Notes under the pieces: model-generated
Told to the model about the DNA's origin: nothing
Databases searched by the model: none
The model's input: the letters and a program-made list of their open reading frames with translations, nothing else
In this document: piece after piece, positions 1-9,611 of the stretch
Position numbering within the stretch: the first letter of the stretch is position 1
Layout: the number at the start of each line of letters is the position of its first letter
Assembly: GCA_017456805.1 (NCBI GenBank)
Contig: JAFTIQ010000016.1
Coordinates: forward strand, 1 to 50,755
Length of the DNA: 50,755 nucleotides
Direction of reading: 5' to 3'
Source of the DNA: Lentisphaeria bacterium
Lineage (GTDB): Bacteria > Verrucomicrobiota > Lentisphaeria > Victivallales > UBA1829
Position numbers and translations under genes: made by a program

Positions 1-31
1 AAAAAAAATCGAAAAAAAATTACAATTGCGC

Positions 32-59
32 TTGAAAACTGCACACTTTGGTGTTATTT
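32..59 (+). promoter_or_regulatory. Probable promoter of the str/S10 operon
   Basis: A TTGAAA -35 box (32-37) lies 16 bp before a weak TTATTT -10 box (54-59), with GTG just upstream of the -10. The spacing matches other promoters in the window. It lies about 50 bp upstream of rpsL. Because the window begins just before it, a further promoter upstream cannot be excluded. Confidence 0.5.
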
Positions 60-112
60 TAAACATCTGTATGCAGTTTCAAACGTAATTAAAGGACATT
101 AAAGGAAAGAAT

Positions 113-511
113 ATGCCCACAATCAACCAGCTTGTAAAAGCGGGCCGCAGCCCGAAAGTGAAGAAGAGCAAATCCAAAGCTCTTGACCGTTGCCCGCAGA
201 GACGTGGAGTCTGTCTCCAGGTTACCACCAAAACCCCGAAGAAACCGAACTCCGCTATCCGTAAAATCTGTAAAGTCCGCTTGACCAATGGTCAGGAAGT
301 TACCGCCTACATCGGCGGCGAAGGTCACAACCTCCAGGAACACTCTGTTGTTCTGATCAAAGGCGGTCGTGTAAGAGACCTTCCCGGCGTCCGTTATCAT
401 GTCGTTCGCGGTGCGCTCGACAGCCTTGGCGTTGCTGATCGTAAACAGAGCCGTTCCAAGTACGGTGCCAAGACTCCGAAGGCTGGCGATGCAGCCGGCA
501 AGAAGAAATAA
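113..511 (+). CDS. rpsL: 30S ribosomal protein S12
   Basis: S12 sits at the decoding centre of the small subunit and affects accuracy and streptomycin response. The 132-residue protein begins [12 protein letters not shown] and contains the universally conserved [11 protein letters not shown] loop, with the lysine typical of streptomycin-sensitive strains, and the LPGVRYH loop whose preceding Asp is methylthiolated in some bacteria. It is slightly longer than the usual 123-124 residues because of a lysine-rich C-terminal tail. An AAAGGA ribosome binding site precedes the ATG. It is the first gene of the ribosomal operon and is followed 19 bp later by rpsG, the usual str-operon order. Confidence 0.98.
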   Translation: MPTINQLVKAGRSPKVKKSKSKALDRCPQRRGVCLQVTTKTPKKPNSAIRKICKVRLTNGQEVTAYIGGEGHNLQEHSVVLIKGGRVRDLPGVRYHVVRGALDSLGVADRKQSRSKYGAKTPKAGDAAGKKK

Positions 512-530
512 GGAAGGATAACAGGTAACT

Positions 531-1001
531 ATGAGAAGACGCAGAATCACCAAAAGACCCATGACGCCGGACGTCAAATACAACAGCGAACTCGTTGCCC
601 GTTTGATCAACACGATCATGCGCAACGGTAAAAAGTCCGTCGCTCAGAACATCGTTTACAGTGCCTTCGATGTAATCAAGGCAAAGAAAAAAGATATGGA
701 CCCCCTGGAAGTTTTCCTTCAGGCTGTCGAAAATATCAAACCCAAACTGGAAGTCAAGAGCCGTCGCGTTGGCGGAGCTACTTACCAGGTCCCTGTTGAC
801 GTCCCTGCAGAACGTCAGGTCGCTCTGGCTATGCGCTGGATCGCAACCTACTCTCAGGCAAAGAAAGGCCGTTCCATGGCAGATTCTCTCTCCAGCGAAC
901 TGCTCGACGCTTTTGAAAATCAGGGCGCATCTGTAAAGAAGAAAGAAGATACTTACAAGATGGCGCAAGCCAATAAAGCATTTGCTCATTACCGCTGGTA
1001 A
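531..1001 (+). CDS. rpsG: 30S ribosomal protein S7
   Basis: S7 is the primary binder that nucleates folding of the 16S rRNA head domain and lies near the E site. The 156-residue protein has the family start MRRRRITKRP, the central segment GGATYQVPVDV, and ends in KAFAHYRW. The length is standard for bacteria. It lies between rpsL and fusA as in the classical str operon. In other bacteria S7 represses its own operon. No S7-binding mimic was identified here by eye. Confidence 0.98.
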   Translation: MRRRRITKRPMTPDVKYNSELVARLINTIMRNGKKSVAQNIVYSAFDVIKAKKKDMDPLEVFLQAVENIKPKLEVKSRRVGGATYQVPVDVPAERQVALAMRWIATYSQAKKGRSMADSLSSELLDAFENQGASVKKKEDTYKMAQANKAFAHYRW

Positions 1002-1039
1002 TCTGCAAAATAACCCAATGCTCATTGAAAGACTGAATT

Positions 1040-3160
1040 ATGACTGAGGAACACAAATACACAGAGTCCCCGAAAAGACAGGCTGCACTCGCTAATGTGC
1101 GGAATATCGGGATCATGGCTCACATTGACGCCGGAAAAACCACTCTTTCCGAACGTATCCTTTATTACACCGGCATCAATCACAAGATCGGCGAAACTCA
1201 TGAAGGCGCCGCAACCATGGACTGGATGGTTCAGGAACAGGAACGCGGAATCACCATTACCTCCGCAGCAACCACCTGCTTCTGGCATCGTTTCAATACC
1301 AAACACAGAATCAACCTGATCGACACCCCGGGGCACGTCGACTTCACCGCTGAAGTGGAACGTTCTCTGCGTGTTCTCGACGGCGCAGTCGGCGTATTCT
1401 GCTCCGTCGGAGGCGTGCAGCCTCAGTCAGAAACAGTCTGGAGACAGGCAAAGAAATACAACGTTCCCTGTATCGCGTTCGTCAACAAGATGGACCGTAC
1501 AGGTGCCGATTTCTTCAAAGTCGTTGCTGATATGAAGAAGAAAATCGGTGTCAACGCAATCCCGCTGACCCTTCCCATCGGAAAAGAAGCAGACTTCCTC
1601 GGCGTCGTTGACGTCCTCGAACAGAAGGCATATCACTTCCTTGGCGAAAATGGTAACGATGTTACTGAAGTTCCCATCCCGGAAGATCTCGTTGATATGG
1701 CTGCTGAAGCATACAGCAATGCAGTTGAAGCAGTTGCTGACGATGATGAAGAAATCATGATGGCTTTCCTTGAAGGCGAATTGCCCGAAAAGGAAGCTCT
1801 CCGCAAAGCTCTCCGTAAGAGCGTTATCGCCGGACATATCGTCCCCGTCTTCTGCGGAACCGCATTCAAGAACAAAGGTGTCCAGCCCCTCCTGAATGCT
1901 GTCACAGATTATCTCCCCTCTCCCGTTGATATCTGGGAAACCAAGGGAACCAATCCTGACACCAACGAACCCATATCCCGTCATTGCGGTGACGATGAAC
2001 CGTTCTCCGCTCTGGCATTCAAGGTCGCAACTGACCCGTTCGTCGGAAAACTCTACTTCTTCCGTATTTACTCCGGTACAGCTGTCCGCGGTATGACCGC
2101 ATACAATCCCCGTACCGGCAAGACCGAACGTTTCGGACGTCTGCTTCAGATGCACGCAAACTCCCGTGAAGAACGCGATGAAATCTTCTGCGGTGACATT
2201 GCAGCGGCAGTCGGTTTCAAGAACGTTGTTACCGGAGATACCCTCTGTGATGAAAAACATCCGATCTGTCTGGAATCCATGACATTCCCGGAACCTGTTA
2301 TTTCTATTGCAGTCGAACCTGCTACCACCGCAGACAGAGACAAGCTCTCTGCAGCGTTGATCTCTCTTGCAGAAGAAGACCCGACCTTCACAGTTTCCAG
2401 CAACCAGGAAACCGGACAAACAATTATTGCCGGTATGGGTGAACTTCACCTGGAAATTATTGTTGACCGACTGAAACGTGAATTCAAAGTGGAAGCCAAC
2501 ACCGGTAAACCGGAAGTTGCATACCGCGAAGCTCTTCTCAAAGAAGTTACTCAGGATTCCAAATTTGTCCGTCAGTCCGGTGGACGCGGTCAGTATGGTC
2601 ACTGCGTTCTTACTGTTACACCGATGGAACGCGGTCATGGTATCACGATTGTCAACAAGATTGTTGGCGGTGCGATTCCGAAGGAATTCATCAAGCCGAT
2701 CGAAAACGGTATCCGCGAAGCAGCCCAGACTGGAGTTCTTGCCGGCTATCCTCTGATCGACTTTAATGTTGATATTATTGACGGATCCTTCCACCCGGTT
2801 GACTCCTCTGAAATGGCATTTAAGATTGCCGGATCCATGGGTCTGAAAGAAGCTGCCAAGAAAGCTGGCATTATGCTTCTCGAACCGGTTATGAAGGTTG
2901 AAGTTACCACACCGGAAGAAAACATGGGAGAAATCATTGGTGACATTACAAGCCGCCGTGGAACCATTGCGGAACTTGACTCTTCCAATGCGACAGCATC
3001 CCGTGTTCTTGCCAACACACCGCTTTCCGAAATGTTCGGATATGCGACAGCCATCCGTTCTCTTTCCAAGGGCCGTGCTTCCTATACAATGGAACCGGAT
3101 TCCTTCGAACGTGTCCCTGCTAACATTCAAGAAAAAATTGTGGAGAATACAAAGAAATGA
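1040..3160 (+). CDS. fusA: Elongation factor G
   Basis: EF-G is the GTPase that drives translocation of tRNA and mRNA on the ribosome. The 706-residue protein has the G1 motif AHIDAGKTT, the G3 motif DTPGHVDF and the G4 motif NKMD near the N-terminus. The C-terminal domains IV-V include GGRGQYGHC and the end region with [14 protein letters not shown] sequence. The start ATG at 1040 lacks a strong Shine-Dalgarno (only GAAAG nearby), but the protein start fits the family. Its stop overlaps the rpsJ start by 4 bp (ATGA), so the str and S10 clusters are fused here with no tuf gene between them. Confidence 0.98.
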   Translation: MTEEHKYTESPKRQAALANVRNIGIMAHIDAGKTTLSERILYYTGINHKIGETHEGAATMDWMVQEQERGITITSAATTCFWHRFNTKHRINLIDTPGHVDFTAEVERSLRVLDGAVGVFCSVGGVQPQSETVWRQAKKYNVPCIAFVNKMDRTGADFFKVVADMKKKIGVNAIPLTLPIGKEADFLGVVDVLEQKAYHFLGENGNDVTEVPIPEDLVDMAAEAYSNAVEAVADDDEEIMMAFLEGELPEKEALRKALRKSVIAGHIVPVFCGTAFKNKGVQPLLNAVTDYLPSPVDIWETKGTNPDTNEPISRHCGDDEPFSALAFKVATDPFVGKLYFFRIYSGTAVRGMTAYNPRTGKTERFGRLLQMHANSREERDEIFCGDIAAAVGFKNVVTGDTLCDEKHPICLESMTFPEPVISIAVEPATTADRDKLSAALISLAEEDPTFTVSSNQETGQTIIAGMGELHLEIIVDRLKREFKVEANTGKPEVAYREALLKEVTQDSKFVRQSGGRGQYGHCVLTVTPMERGHGITIVNKIVGGAIPKEFIKPIENGIREAAQTGVLAGYPLIDFNVDIIDGSFHPVDSSEMAFKIAGSMGLKEAAKKAGIMLLEPVMKVEVTTPEENMGEIIGDITSRRGTIAELDSSNATASRVLANTPLSEMFGYATAIRSLSKGRASYTMEPDSFERVPANIQEKIVENTKK

Positions 3161-3489
3161 GCGCAAAAACAGCTTCCAAGCCTCAGCAGAAGATCCGTAT
3201 CAAGCTGCAGGCGTACGAACACAGACTGCTTGATCAGTCTGTCGCGGAAATCCTCAACACAGCCAGACGTACCGGTTCTGTTGTTGCCGGACCGATTCCG
3301 CTTCCGACCAGAATTGAACGTTTCACCGTGAACCGTTCTCCCCATGTTGACAAGAAGTCCATGGATCAGTTTGAGATGCGGACACACAAACGTCTGATGG
3401 ACATCATCAATCCCACAGCGAAGACAGTTGATGAACTGAAGAAGCTGAATCTTCCTGCCGGTGTTGATATTGCCATCAAGATTGGCTGA
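3157..3489 (+). CDS. rpsJ: 30S ribosomal protein S10
   Basis: S10 is a small-subunit head protein that in E. coli also takes part in antitermination with NusB. The 110-residue protein carries the family core [39 protein letters not shown] and the C-terminal [12 protein letters not shown]. It has a short N-terminal extension ([12 protein letters not shown]) compared with the usual 102-103 residues. The ATG overlaps the fusA stop, which suggests translational coupling. It is followed by an unusually long 131-bp gap before rplC. Confidence 0.97.
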   Translation: MSAKTASKPQQKIRIKLQAYEHRLLDQSVAEILNTARRTGSVVAGPIPLPTRIERFTVNRSPHVDKKSMDQFEMRTHKRLMDIINPTAKTVDELKKLNLPAGVDIAIKIG

Positions 3490-3507
3490 GAAAAGCTGAA
3501 ATTGAGA

Positions 3508-3619
3508 TCAGGTGTCAAGGTTGGCACCTGAGCAAATAAACGGGATTCTCTGTGTTGCCGCGGAGGATCCTCAACGGCACCAATGCCTTTATCCGAGGGT
3601 ACGTGCCAGTAAGGAGTAC
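3508..3619 (+). promoter_or_regulatory. Structured spacer between rpsJ and rplC, possible autoregulatory leader
   Basis: This is the only long gap inside an otherwise packed operon. It contains several inverted repeats: TCAGGTG (3508-3514) with CACCTGA (3525-3531); TGCCG/CGGCA (about 3556-3579) enclosing the palindrome GAGGATCCTC; GGCAC (3576-3580) with GTGCC (3603-3607); and a GTAC/GTAC pair flanking the rplC ribosome binding site AAGGAG. The mutually exclusive pairings look like a regulatory mRNA leader. In other bacteria L4 or another r-protein controls the S10 operon through such a structure. Its function here is inference. Confidence 0.45.
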
Positions 3620-3620
3620 T

Positions 3621-4256
3621 ATGAAAGGTATTATCGGAAAAAAAGTCGGAATGACACAGGTCTACGACGAAAAGGGTGTTCTGATCCCGGTTACCGTGAT
3701 TCAGGCTGGTCCCTGCGTTGTTCTTGATGTCAAGACGATGGAACGTGATGGTTATGCATCCGTTCAGTACGGCTTCGGCTCCAAGAAAGCAAAGAATGTG
3801 AGCAAAGCTGTGAAAGGATCTGTCGCGAAGGCAGGTCTCCAGGACAATCCGCCGGAAGTGATCAAAGAGTTCCGTCTCTGCGAAGGCGAAGCGGTTCCTG
3901 AAATCGGATCTGTTGTGAAGGCTGACATTTTTGCCAAGGATGAATTCCTTGACATTACCGGCGTCACAAAAGGAAAAGGCTACAATGGTGTTATGGTTCG
4001 CCATCACTTCAAAGGTGGACGTGACGGACACGGTGGCGGTTGGCACCGGAAGCCGGGTTCCATCGGTTGCCGTGAAAGCCCGGGTAACATTGTGAAGGGC
4101 AAACCTATGGCAGGTCAGTTGGGCAATGCCTCCAGAACAGTCCAGAATCTCCGTTTGGTGGATGTTTCTGTTGAGGATAATCTGCTTTTTGTGAGAGGCG
4201 CAGTGCCGGGACCCAACGGCGGTACTCTCTTCGTCAAGAAGGCGATCAAGAGATAA
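3621..4256 (+). CDS. rplC: 50S ribosomal protein L3
   Basis: L3 binds near the 3' end of 23S rRNA and helps start assembly of the large subunit near the peptidyl transferase centre. I start it at the ATG at 3621, which has an AAGGAG ribosome binding site and gives the family start MKGIIGKKVGMTQVY (211 residues). An in-frame extension back to 3552 would encode sequence unlike L3. Conserved segments include KGKGYNGVMVRHHFKGG and the GQLGNASRTVQNLRLV region. The loop containing the glutamine that is methylated in some species is present. It opens the second half of the ribosomal operon. Confidence 0.97.
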   Translation: MKGIIGKKVGMTQVYDEKGVLIPVTVIQAGPCVVLDVKTMERDGYASVQYGFGSKKAKNVSKAVKGSVAKAGLQDNPPEVIKEFRLCEGEAVPEIGSVVKADIFAKDEFLDITGVTKGKGYNGVMVRHHFKGGRDGHGGGWHRKPGSIGCRESPGNIVKGKPMAGQLGNASRTVQNLRLVDVSVEDNLLFVRGAVPGPNGGTLFVKKAIKR

Positions 4257-4295
4257 CGGCGCGTAACCCTAACAGAAAAGAAACAGGTGAATTAT

Positions 4296-4928
4296 ATGTC
4301 CAGAAATATTGACATCGTCAACGTCAAGGGCGAAAAAGTCGGGGAATACATTCTCGATGATTCCTGCCTTGAATTCGACAAGGGTGCGCAGGCTGTCCAT
4401 GATGCCGTAGTTGGCTTCCTGGCAGAAGTCCGTGCTGGAACTGCTTGCACCAAAACCCGCGCAGAAGTCAGCGGATCCGGTAAGAAACCGTTCAAGCAGA
4501 AAGGTCTTGGACGTGCCCGTGCCGGCAGCACAAGAAACCCCGTCTGGCGTCATGGTGGCGTTGCATTCGGTCCCAAACCGCGTGATTACTCCATGAAGCT
4601 GAACGCAAAAGTCCGCAAACTGGCTCTGAAGCGTTCCTTCTCTGACAAAGTTCAGGAAGGCAATCTTATTATTGTTGATCAGTTCGCTCTGCCCGATTGC
4701 AAGACCAAGAGTGCTGTTGCAGTGCTCAAGGCTCTGAATGCAGACAAGGCAAAAGTGATGATCTCTGTCGCAGAGTATGATGACGAAAACATCATCAAGG
4801 CAACCGGCAATCTTGCCAAGGCGTTCCTGATGAAGGCTTCCACCATCAATACTTACCAGGTCCTTTACTTCGACAAGCTGCTCTTCACAAAGGATGCACT
4901 TGACGAATTTGTCAAGCGTCTCGCATGA
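4296..4928 (+). CDS. rplD: 50S ribosomal protein L4
   Basis: L4 lines the peptide exit tunnel and in E. coli represses the S10 operon. The start at 4296 has AGGTGA five bases upstream. A GTG start nine bases earlier is less likely. The 210-residue protein has the conserved tunnel-loop region KKPFKQKGLGRARAGS followed by RHGGVAFGPKPRDYS. It ends just upstream of rplW with a short gap. Given the structured spacer before rplC, L4 is the first candidate for an autoregulator here. Confidence 0.97.
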   Translation: MSRNIDIVNVKGEKVGEYILDDSCLEFDKGAQAVHDAVVGFLAEVRAGTACTKTRAEVSGSGKKPFKQKGLGRARAGSTRNPVWRHGGVAFGPKPRDYSMKLNAKVRKLALKRSFSDKVQEGNLIIVDQFALPDCKTKSAVAVLKALNADKAKVMISVAEYDDENIIKATGNLAKAFLMKASTINTYQVLYFDKLLFTKDALDEFVKRLA

Positions 4929-4945
4929 GGAAAGGGAAGAAGAAT

Positions 4946-5224
4946 ATGAATTCATACGATATCATCCGTAACATCCTCGTCACAGAGAAGAGCGCACTGC
5001 TGAAAGAAGCAAATCAGTATGCGTTCAAGGTTGCTCCCAAAGCCACAAAATTCCAGATTGCAGCAGCAATTGCAGAAATCTATGGCGTGAAGGTCGCATC
5101 TGTCAACATCATCAATTGTCTCGGTAAGAAAAAACGCTCTGGACGTTCTCCCATCGTCGGCAAAAAAGCTGACTGGAAGAAAGCCATCGTCACTCTTGCT
5201 GAAGGCACCATTGAGCTTGCTTGA
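4946..5224 (+). CDS. rplW: 50S ribosomal protein L23
   Basis: L23 sits at the tunnel exit and is the docking site for trigger factor and SRP. I start it at the ATG at 4946 (MNSYDIIRNILVTEKS), preceded by a purine-rich GGAAAGGGAAGAAGA stretch. The upstream in-frame ATG at 4925 overlaps rplD and adds a non-homologous MRKGKKN. The 92-residue length is typical, with the conserved YAFKVAPKATKFQI and KKKRSGRSP segments. It lies between rplD and rplB as expected. Confidence 0.95.
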   Translation: MNSYDIIRNILVTEKSALLKEANQYAFKVAPKATKFQIAAAIAEIYGVKVASVNIINCLGKKKRSGRSPIVGKKADWKKAIVTLAEGTIELA

Positions 5225-5239
5225 AGAGAGGAATAGACA

Positions 5240-6064
5240 ATGCCTATCAAATCTTACAAACCCTTTACGAAGAGCCGCAGATATGTTACGGTTCTCGATT
5301 ATTCAGAACTCACCGCGAAGGCTCCTCAGAAGAGCCTGACCAAAGGGATCAAATCCTCCGGCGGACGTAACAATGCCGGTCGTATCACTGTCCGTTTCCG
5401 CGGTGCTGGAAACAAACGCCGTTACCGTGTCATCGATTTTGCCCGCAGAAGCACACTGCCTGCAGTTGTTCAGAGTCTGGAATACGACCCGAACCGCAGT
5501 GCATTCATTGCTCTGCTGGCATACGAAGATGGTTCCAAGAGCTACATCCTGGCTCCCGAAGGCCTCAAGGTCGGAGATAAAGTTCAGGCTGGCGATGCAT
5601 GCGAACCCAAGTCCGGCAACAGCATGAAGATCCGCAATATTCCTGTTGGTCTGGAAATCCACAACATCGAATTGGAACCCGGCAAGGGTGCCAAGATGGT
5701 TCGTTCCGCCGGACAGGTTGCAGTTCTCCGTGCAAAAGACGGCAACTATGCACAGATCAAGCTCCCCAGCGGTGAAGTCCGTCTGGTCCACCTTGATTGC
5801 CGTGCAACCATCGGAAAAGTTGGCAACGCAGACCATATGAACGTTTCTCTCGGGAAAGCCGGTAAGAAACGCTACCTCGGTTTCCGTCCCCACGTCCGTG
5901 GTGTTGTTCAGAACCCTGTCGACCACCCGATGGGTGGTGGTGAAGGCAGAAGCTCCGGTGGTGGACATCCTGTCTCCCCGTGGGGTCAGCTCGCCAAAGG
6001 CAAGAAGACCCGCTGCCCGCGCAAGAACAGCAAACGTTTCATTGTTGAACGGAGGAAGAAATAA
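5240..6064 (+). CDS. rplB: 50S ribosomal protein L2
   Basis: L2 is a primary large-subunit protein needed for subunit association and peptidyl transferase activity. The 274-residue protein has the standard length and order: [17 protein letters not shown] near the N-terminus, the RNA-binding domain, and the C-terminal [18 protein letters not shown] loop with the essential histidines. A GAGAGG ribosome binding site precedes the ATG. Its TAA overlaps the rpsS start codon by one base (TAATG), which implies coupled translation. Confidence 0.98.
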   Translation: MPIKSYKPFTKSRRYVTVLDYSELTAKAPQKSLTKGIKSSGGRNNAGRITVRFRGAGNKRRYRVIDFARRSTLPAVVQSLEYDPNRSAFIALLAYEDGSKSYILAPEGLKVGDKVQAGDACEPKSGNSMKIRNIPVGLEIHNIELEPGKGAKMVRSAGQVAVLRAKDGNYAQIKLPSGEVRLVHLDCRATIGKVGNADHMNVSLGKAGKKRYLGFRPHVRGVVQNPVDHPMGGGEGRSSGGGHPVSPWGQLAKGKKTRCPRKNSKRFIVERRKK

Positions 6065-6339
6065 TGGCCAGATCTATCAAGAAGGGACCTTTCGTAGACT
6101 ATCATCTGATCGAAAAGATCGAGAAAATGAACGAGTCCGGCAAAAAGGCTCCGATCAAAACCTGGTCTCGCCGTTCCATGGTGATTCCGGATTTTGTCGG
6201 TCACACTTTCCATGTACACAATGGAAAGCAGTTCATCCCCGTTTTCGTTACCGAAAACATGGTTGGACACAAGCTCGGCGAATTCTCTGTGACACGTACA
6301 TTCAAGGGTCACGGGGTTATGTCCGGAAAGAACGCTTAA
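6064..6339 (+). CDS. rpsS: 30S ribosomal protein S19
   Basis: S19 forms a complex with S13 in the head of the small subunit and contacts A-site tRNA. The 91-residue protein begins [15 protein letters not shown] and contains [16 protein letters not shown] and [14 protein letters not shown], all diagnostic. In most bacteria rpsS is followed by rplV, rpsC and the rest of the S10 operon. Here it is followed at once by a strong intrinsic terminator and an unrelated lipocalin gene, so the cluster is broken at this point. Confidence 0.98.
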   Translation: MARSIKKGPFVDYHLIEKIEKMNESGKKAPIKTWSRRSMVIPDFVGHTFHVHNGKQFIPVFVTENMVGHKLGEFSVTRTFKGHGVMSGKNA

Positions 6340-6357
6340 TCAGTTGTTCTTTTACCA

Positions 6358-6394
6358 AACCGATCGCTCTTCAGAGAGCGGTCGGTTTTTTTTT
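6358..6394 (+). terminator. Intrinsic terminator of the ribosomal operon
   Basis: ACCGATCGCTCT pairs with AGAGCGGTCGGT (one G-U pair) across a TCAG tetraloop and runs straight into nine T residues. It lies 20 bp after the rpsS stop. Confidence 0.93.
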
Positions 6395-6483
6395 GCCCGG
6401 ATTTTATCCATATTTTGCTTTTTGCGCCGAACCTCTGTTTACGCGGAATGTCCATTTCAGAAAAGAAGCAGGGGGGGTGCGTT

Positions 6484-7035
6484 ATGAACAAATGGTGGTA
6501 TTGTCTGGGGATGGCGTTGTTTTGTTTTTGCGGATGTGAGAGAGAAAACGGGACCGGGGGAATTCCTGCGGTAACGCCCTTTGATTTGAAACGGTACATG
6601 GGGACATGGTATGAAATTGCCAGGAATCCGCACCGTTTTGAGAAGGGGCTGAGTCATGTTTCTGCGGTATATACGTTGAATTCTGACGGTACGGTATCGG
6701 TTCTCAATCGCGGGATCCGTGAAAACGGGACGGAAAGTGTAATCAGAGGCATTGCGAAGGCTTGCCCGCCTTCCGGTTCGGGGGAACTGAAAGTATCGTT
6801 TTTCCGTCCATTCTACGGGGCTTACCGGGTGATCTGGTTATCCCCGGATTATCGATTGGCGATTGTGACATCCTCAACGAAGGATTATTTATGGGTTTTA
6901 TGCCGGGACCGGAGGATTTCTGCGGAGGAGCGTGAGTTTGTACTGCACTGGCTGCGGGAACATGGATTTTCAGTATCGCAGCTGGAATGGATTGAACAGG
7001 ATCGGGGGAAACTTCAATCGAAGAGTGAGGGTTGA
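6484..7035 (+). CDS. Lipocalin family lipoprotein (Blc-like)
   Basis: The 183-residue protein has a short hydrophobic signal ending in a Cys at residue 18 (FCGC, an atypical lipobox), so it is probably an outer-membrane lipoprotein. The lipocalin signature YMGTWYEIARNPHRFEKGL follows, and the C-terminal part has the Blc-type segment WLSPDYRLAIV. Bacterial Blc proteins bind lysophospholipids or fatty acids and are linked to envelope stress. The ATG at 6484 has a strong AGGGGGG ribosome binding site. A longer reading from 6415 has no lipobox-like start. Its 3' end overlaps the convergent mutS gene by 22 bp. It has no obvious partner gene. Confidence 0.88.
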   Translation: MNKWWYCLGMALFCFCGCERENGTGGIPAVTPFDLKRYMGTWYEIARNPHRFEKGLSHVSAVYTLNSDGTVSVLNRGIRENGTESVIRGIAKACPPSGSGELKVSFFRPFYGAYRVIWLSPDYRLAIVTSSTKDYLWVLCRDRRISAEEREFVLHWLREHGFSVSQLEWIEQDRGKLQSKSEG

Positions 7036-9563
7036 ATTGCCTCAGTTCTGGGGCGTTTTGTGCGGGGATAGAGTCCGCGTTTTTCCCGTGCGGATCCGAC
7101 AGCCAGAGAGGGCTGGCCTTCTTCTGCGATGGCATTATTTTCCAGATTTTCGAGGATTTCCCGAGCCCTGGTGATGACAGGGGCGGGCAGTCCGGCGAGT
7201 TTTGCCACATGGATCCCGTAACTTTTATCGGCGGCGCCGGGAATGATCTTCCGCAGGAAAATGATCTGGTCACCGTACTCACGGACAGCGACGTTATAAT
7301 TTTTGACGCAGCGGCGCGTGATAGCGAGCTCAGTCAGTTCGTGGTAGTGGGTTGCGAACATGGTGCGTGCATGACATTCCTTGTTATCGAGGATATATTC
7401 AGCGACGGCCCAAGCGATGGAGAGTCCGTCGAATGTGCTTGTTCCTCTGCCGATTTCATCCAGAATGATCAGGCTGCGCGGGGTTGCATTGTTGAGGATG
7501 TTGGCAGTTTCCAGCATTTCCACCATGAATGTACTTTGTCCGCGGGAGATATCATCGCTTGCGCCGACGCGGGTAAAGATTTTATCTGCGACGCCGATTT
7601 CAGCGGAGTCGGCGGGGAGATAGGAGCCGATTTGAGCCATGATGACCAGCAGAGCGGCCTGGCGGATGTAAGTGGATTTTCCTGCCATGTTGGGTCCGGT
7701 AATGATCATCATGCGGTTTTCCTCGGCATCCAGAAGGATATCATTGGGGACAAACCGTTCCTCTTTTGCGGCGGCGTCGAGGACGGGATGCCGTCCGCCG
7801 GAGATATTGAGGAGGTCACCATCTGTGATTCTTGGACGGCAATAGGAATATTGTGCGGCACATTCTGCCAGGGAGCAGAGGGCATCGATCTGTGCAAGAG
7901 CTGCTGATGTTTTCTGAATGTCAGAGGTACGTTTGGCGGCTTCTTTGCGGAGATTTTCAAAGATCAGGGCTTCCAGGGCTTTTGCCTTATCATCGGCACC
8001 GAGGACTTTCACTTCCATTTCTTTGAGTTCGGGCGTGATAAACCGTTCGCAGTTTGCGAGGGTTTGTTTCCGGATATAATCTTCGGGGACGTGTTCCAGA
8101 TTTGATTTCGTGATTTCGATATAGAATCCGAAAACGCGGTTATAGTTGACTTTCAGGGATTTGACGCCTGTTCTCTGCTGTTCTTTTGCCTGAAGAGCCG
8201 CGATCCAGTTTCTTCCATCTGCGGAAGCGGAACGGAGTTCATCCAGTTCGGGGGAGCATCCGGGACGGATCACGCCGCCGTCGGAGACATTTGCAGGGGG
8301 CTCATCGACGAGGGTGTTTTCGATTTGAGCGGCGAGATCTTCCATTGCCACGAGGTCATCATTGATTCTGAGAAGCAGGGGCAGATCGTACGCTGCAAGG
8401 ATCGCTTTGACTCCGGGGATCATCTGGAGACCGGTTGCCAGAGAGGAAAGATCTCTCGGGTTGGCGGAATTCACGTTGAGCTTTGCGGTGATCCGTTCCA
8501 GGTCGCGGATCCCGCTGATGGTTTCCCGCAGTTCAGCCAGGGAGAGGGGATCATCCTTGAAAAGCCCCACCACATCCTGACGTTCCACGATTGCGATGAT
8601 ATCTCTCAGGGGGTTCAGGATCCAGTTTTTCAGCAATCTTCCGCCCATTGGAGTTCTTGTCCGGTCGAGGACATGAAGGAGGGTGGAATTTTTAGCGGAT
8701 CCTGCGAGGGGTTCCACGAGTTCCAGATTTCTTCTGGAATTGGGATCGATTCCGAGATAGAGGCCGGACTTTTTCAGAGCGATTTTGCGGATATGTCCGG
8801 CATTGTATTTCAGATTTTCGACGGTATAATAGAGAGCTGCGCCTGCTGCCTGGATGGCAGAGGACTCATCTTTGAATCCGAATCCGTTGAGATTCATTGT
8901 TCCGAAATGTCTTGTGAGCAGTTCAAAGGCGTGATCGTAAGTGAAGATATAATCGTCCAGATCGGTCCAGAGGATCTGCCATGAGGTATCGGGTTTGTCA
9001 GAAGGATCTGTATTCCATCGTATTGCAGTTGCGTGTGGGATCAGACATTCTCTTGGTTTGAGTTTTGCCAGTTCATCGGAAAGAGCGCGGATGGAATCAT
9101 ATTCACCAGCCATGAATTCCCCTGTACTGACATCCAGCCATGCGAGGGCGAAATGATCGTTTTTTCCGGGAAGGAATGCGCAAAGGAAGTTGTTGCTGTC
9201 GGGTGCAAGGAGGGGACCTTCCAGGATGGATCCCGGGGTTACGATTCTTGAGATTCCCCGTTTTACGATTCCTTTTGCCAGAGCGGGATCTTCCTGTTGC
9301 TCAGCGATTGCGACTTTGAAACCTGCTTCCAGGAGTTTGGGCAGATAAAGTTCGAGGGCATGGTAAGGGATTCCGCACATAGGGCTTCCGGCGCGGGCGG
9401 TCAATGCGACTTCCAGAACGGGACTTGCCTTTTTGGCGTCATCGAAGAACATCTCATAGAAATCGCCCATTCTGTACATGAGGATAGAATCAGCCGGTGC
9501 AGTGCTTTTGACCTGCATATACTGTTTCATCATAGGGGTCAGATTTGTGGGGACATCTGCCAT
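7014..9563 (-). CDS. mutS: DNA mismatch repair protein MutS
   Basis: MutS recognises mismatches and recruits MutL. The 849-residue protein is full length. The mismatch-contact Phe-x-Glu motif is in GDFYEMF (residues 33-39), Walker A is GPNMAGKST (623-631), and the Walker B/signature segment is DEIGRGTS (702-709). The ordered connector, lever and clamp regions lie between. It has its own promoter and is monocistronic. No mutL is in the window. It ends in a 22-bp convergent overlap with the lipocalin gene. Confidence 0.97.
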   Translation of the reverse strand: MADVPTNLTPMMKQYMQVKSTAPADSILMYRMGDFYEMFFDDAKKASPVLEVALTARAGSPMCGIPYHALELYLPKLLEAGFKVAIAEQQEDPALAKGIVKRGISRIVTPGSILEGPLLAPDSNNFLCAFLPGKNDHFALAWLDVSTGEFMAGEYDSIRALSDELAKLKPRECLIPHATAIRWNTDPSDKPDTSWQILWTDLDDYIFTYDHAFELLTRHFGTMNLNGFGFKDESSAIQAAGAALYYTVENLKYNAGHIRKIALKKSGLYLGIDPNSRRNLELVEPLAGSAKNSTLLHVLDRTRTPMGGRLLKNWILNPLRDIIAIVERQDVVGLFKDDPLSLAELRETISGIRDLERITAKLNVNSANPRDLSSLATGLQMIPGVKAILAAYDLPLLLRINDDLVAMEDLAAQIENTLVDEPPANVSDGGVIRPGCSPELDELRSASADGRNWIAALQAKEQQRTGVKSLKVNYNRVFGFYIEITKSNLEHVPEDYIRKQTLANCERFITPELKEMEVKVLGADDKAKALEALIFENLRKEAAKRTSDIQKTSAALAQIDALCSLAECAAQYSYCRPRITDGDLLNISGGRHPVLDAAAKEERFVPNDILLDAEENRMMIITGPNMAGKSTYIRQAALLVIMAQIGSYLPADSAEIGVADKIFTRVGASDDISRGQSTFMVEMLETANILNNATPRSLIILDEIGRGTSTFDGLSIAWAVAEYILDNKECHARTMFATHYHELTELAITRRCVKNYNVAVREYGDQIIFLRKIIPGAADKSYGIHVAKLAGLPAPVITRAREILENLENNAIAEEGQPSLAVGSAREKRGLYPRTKRPRTEAIQPSLFD

Positions 9564-9611
9564 GAGAGTTCCTTTTGCTGTTCGTTGTTAAACTGTTGAA
9601 ATTGACTCAAT

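Noticed and set aside
1427..3166. A long minus-strand open frame across fusA.
   Set aside because: It is antisense to full-length EF-G and has no recognisable domain.
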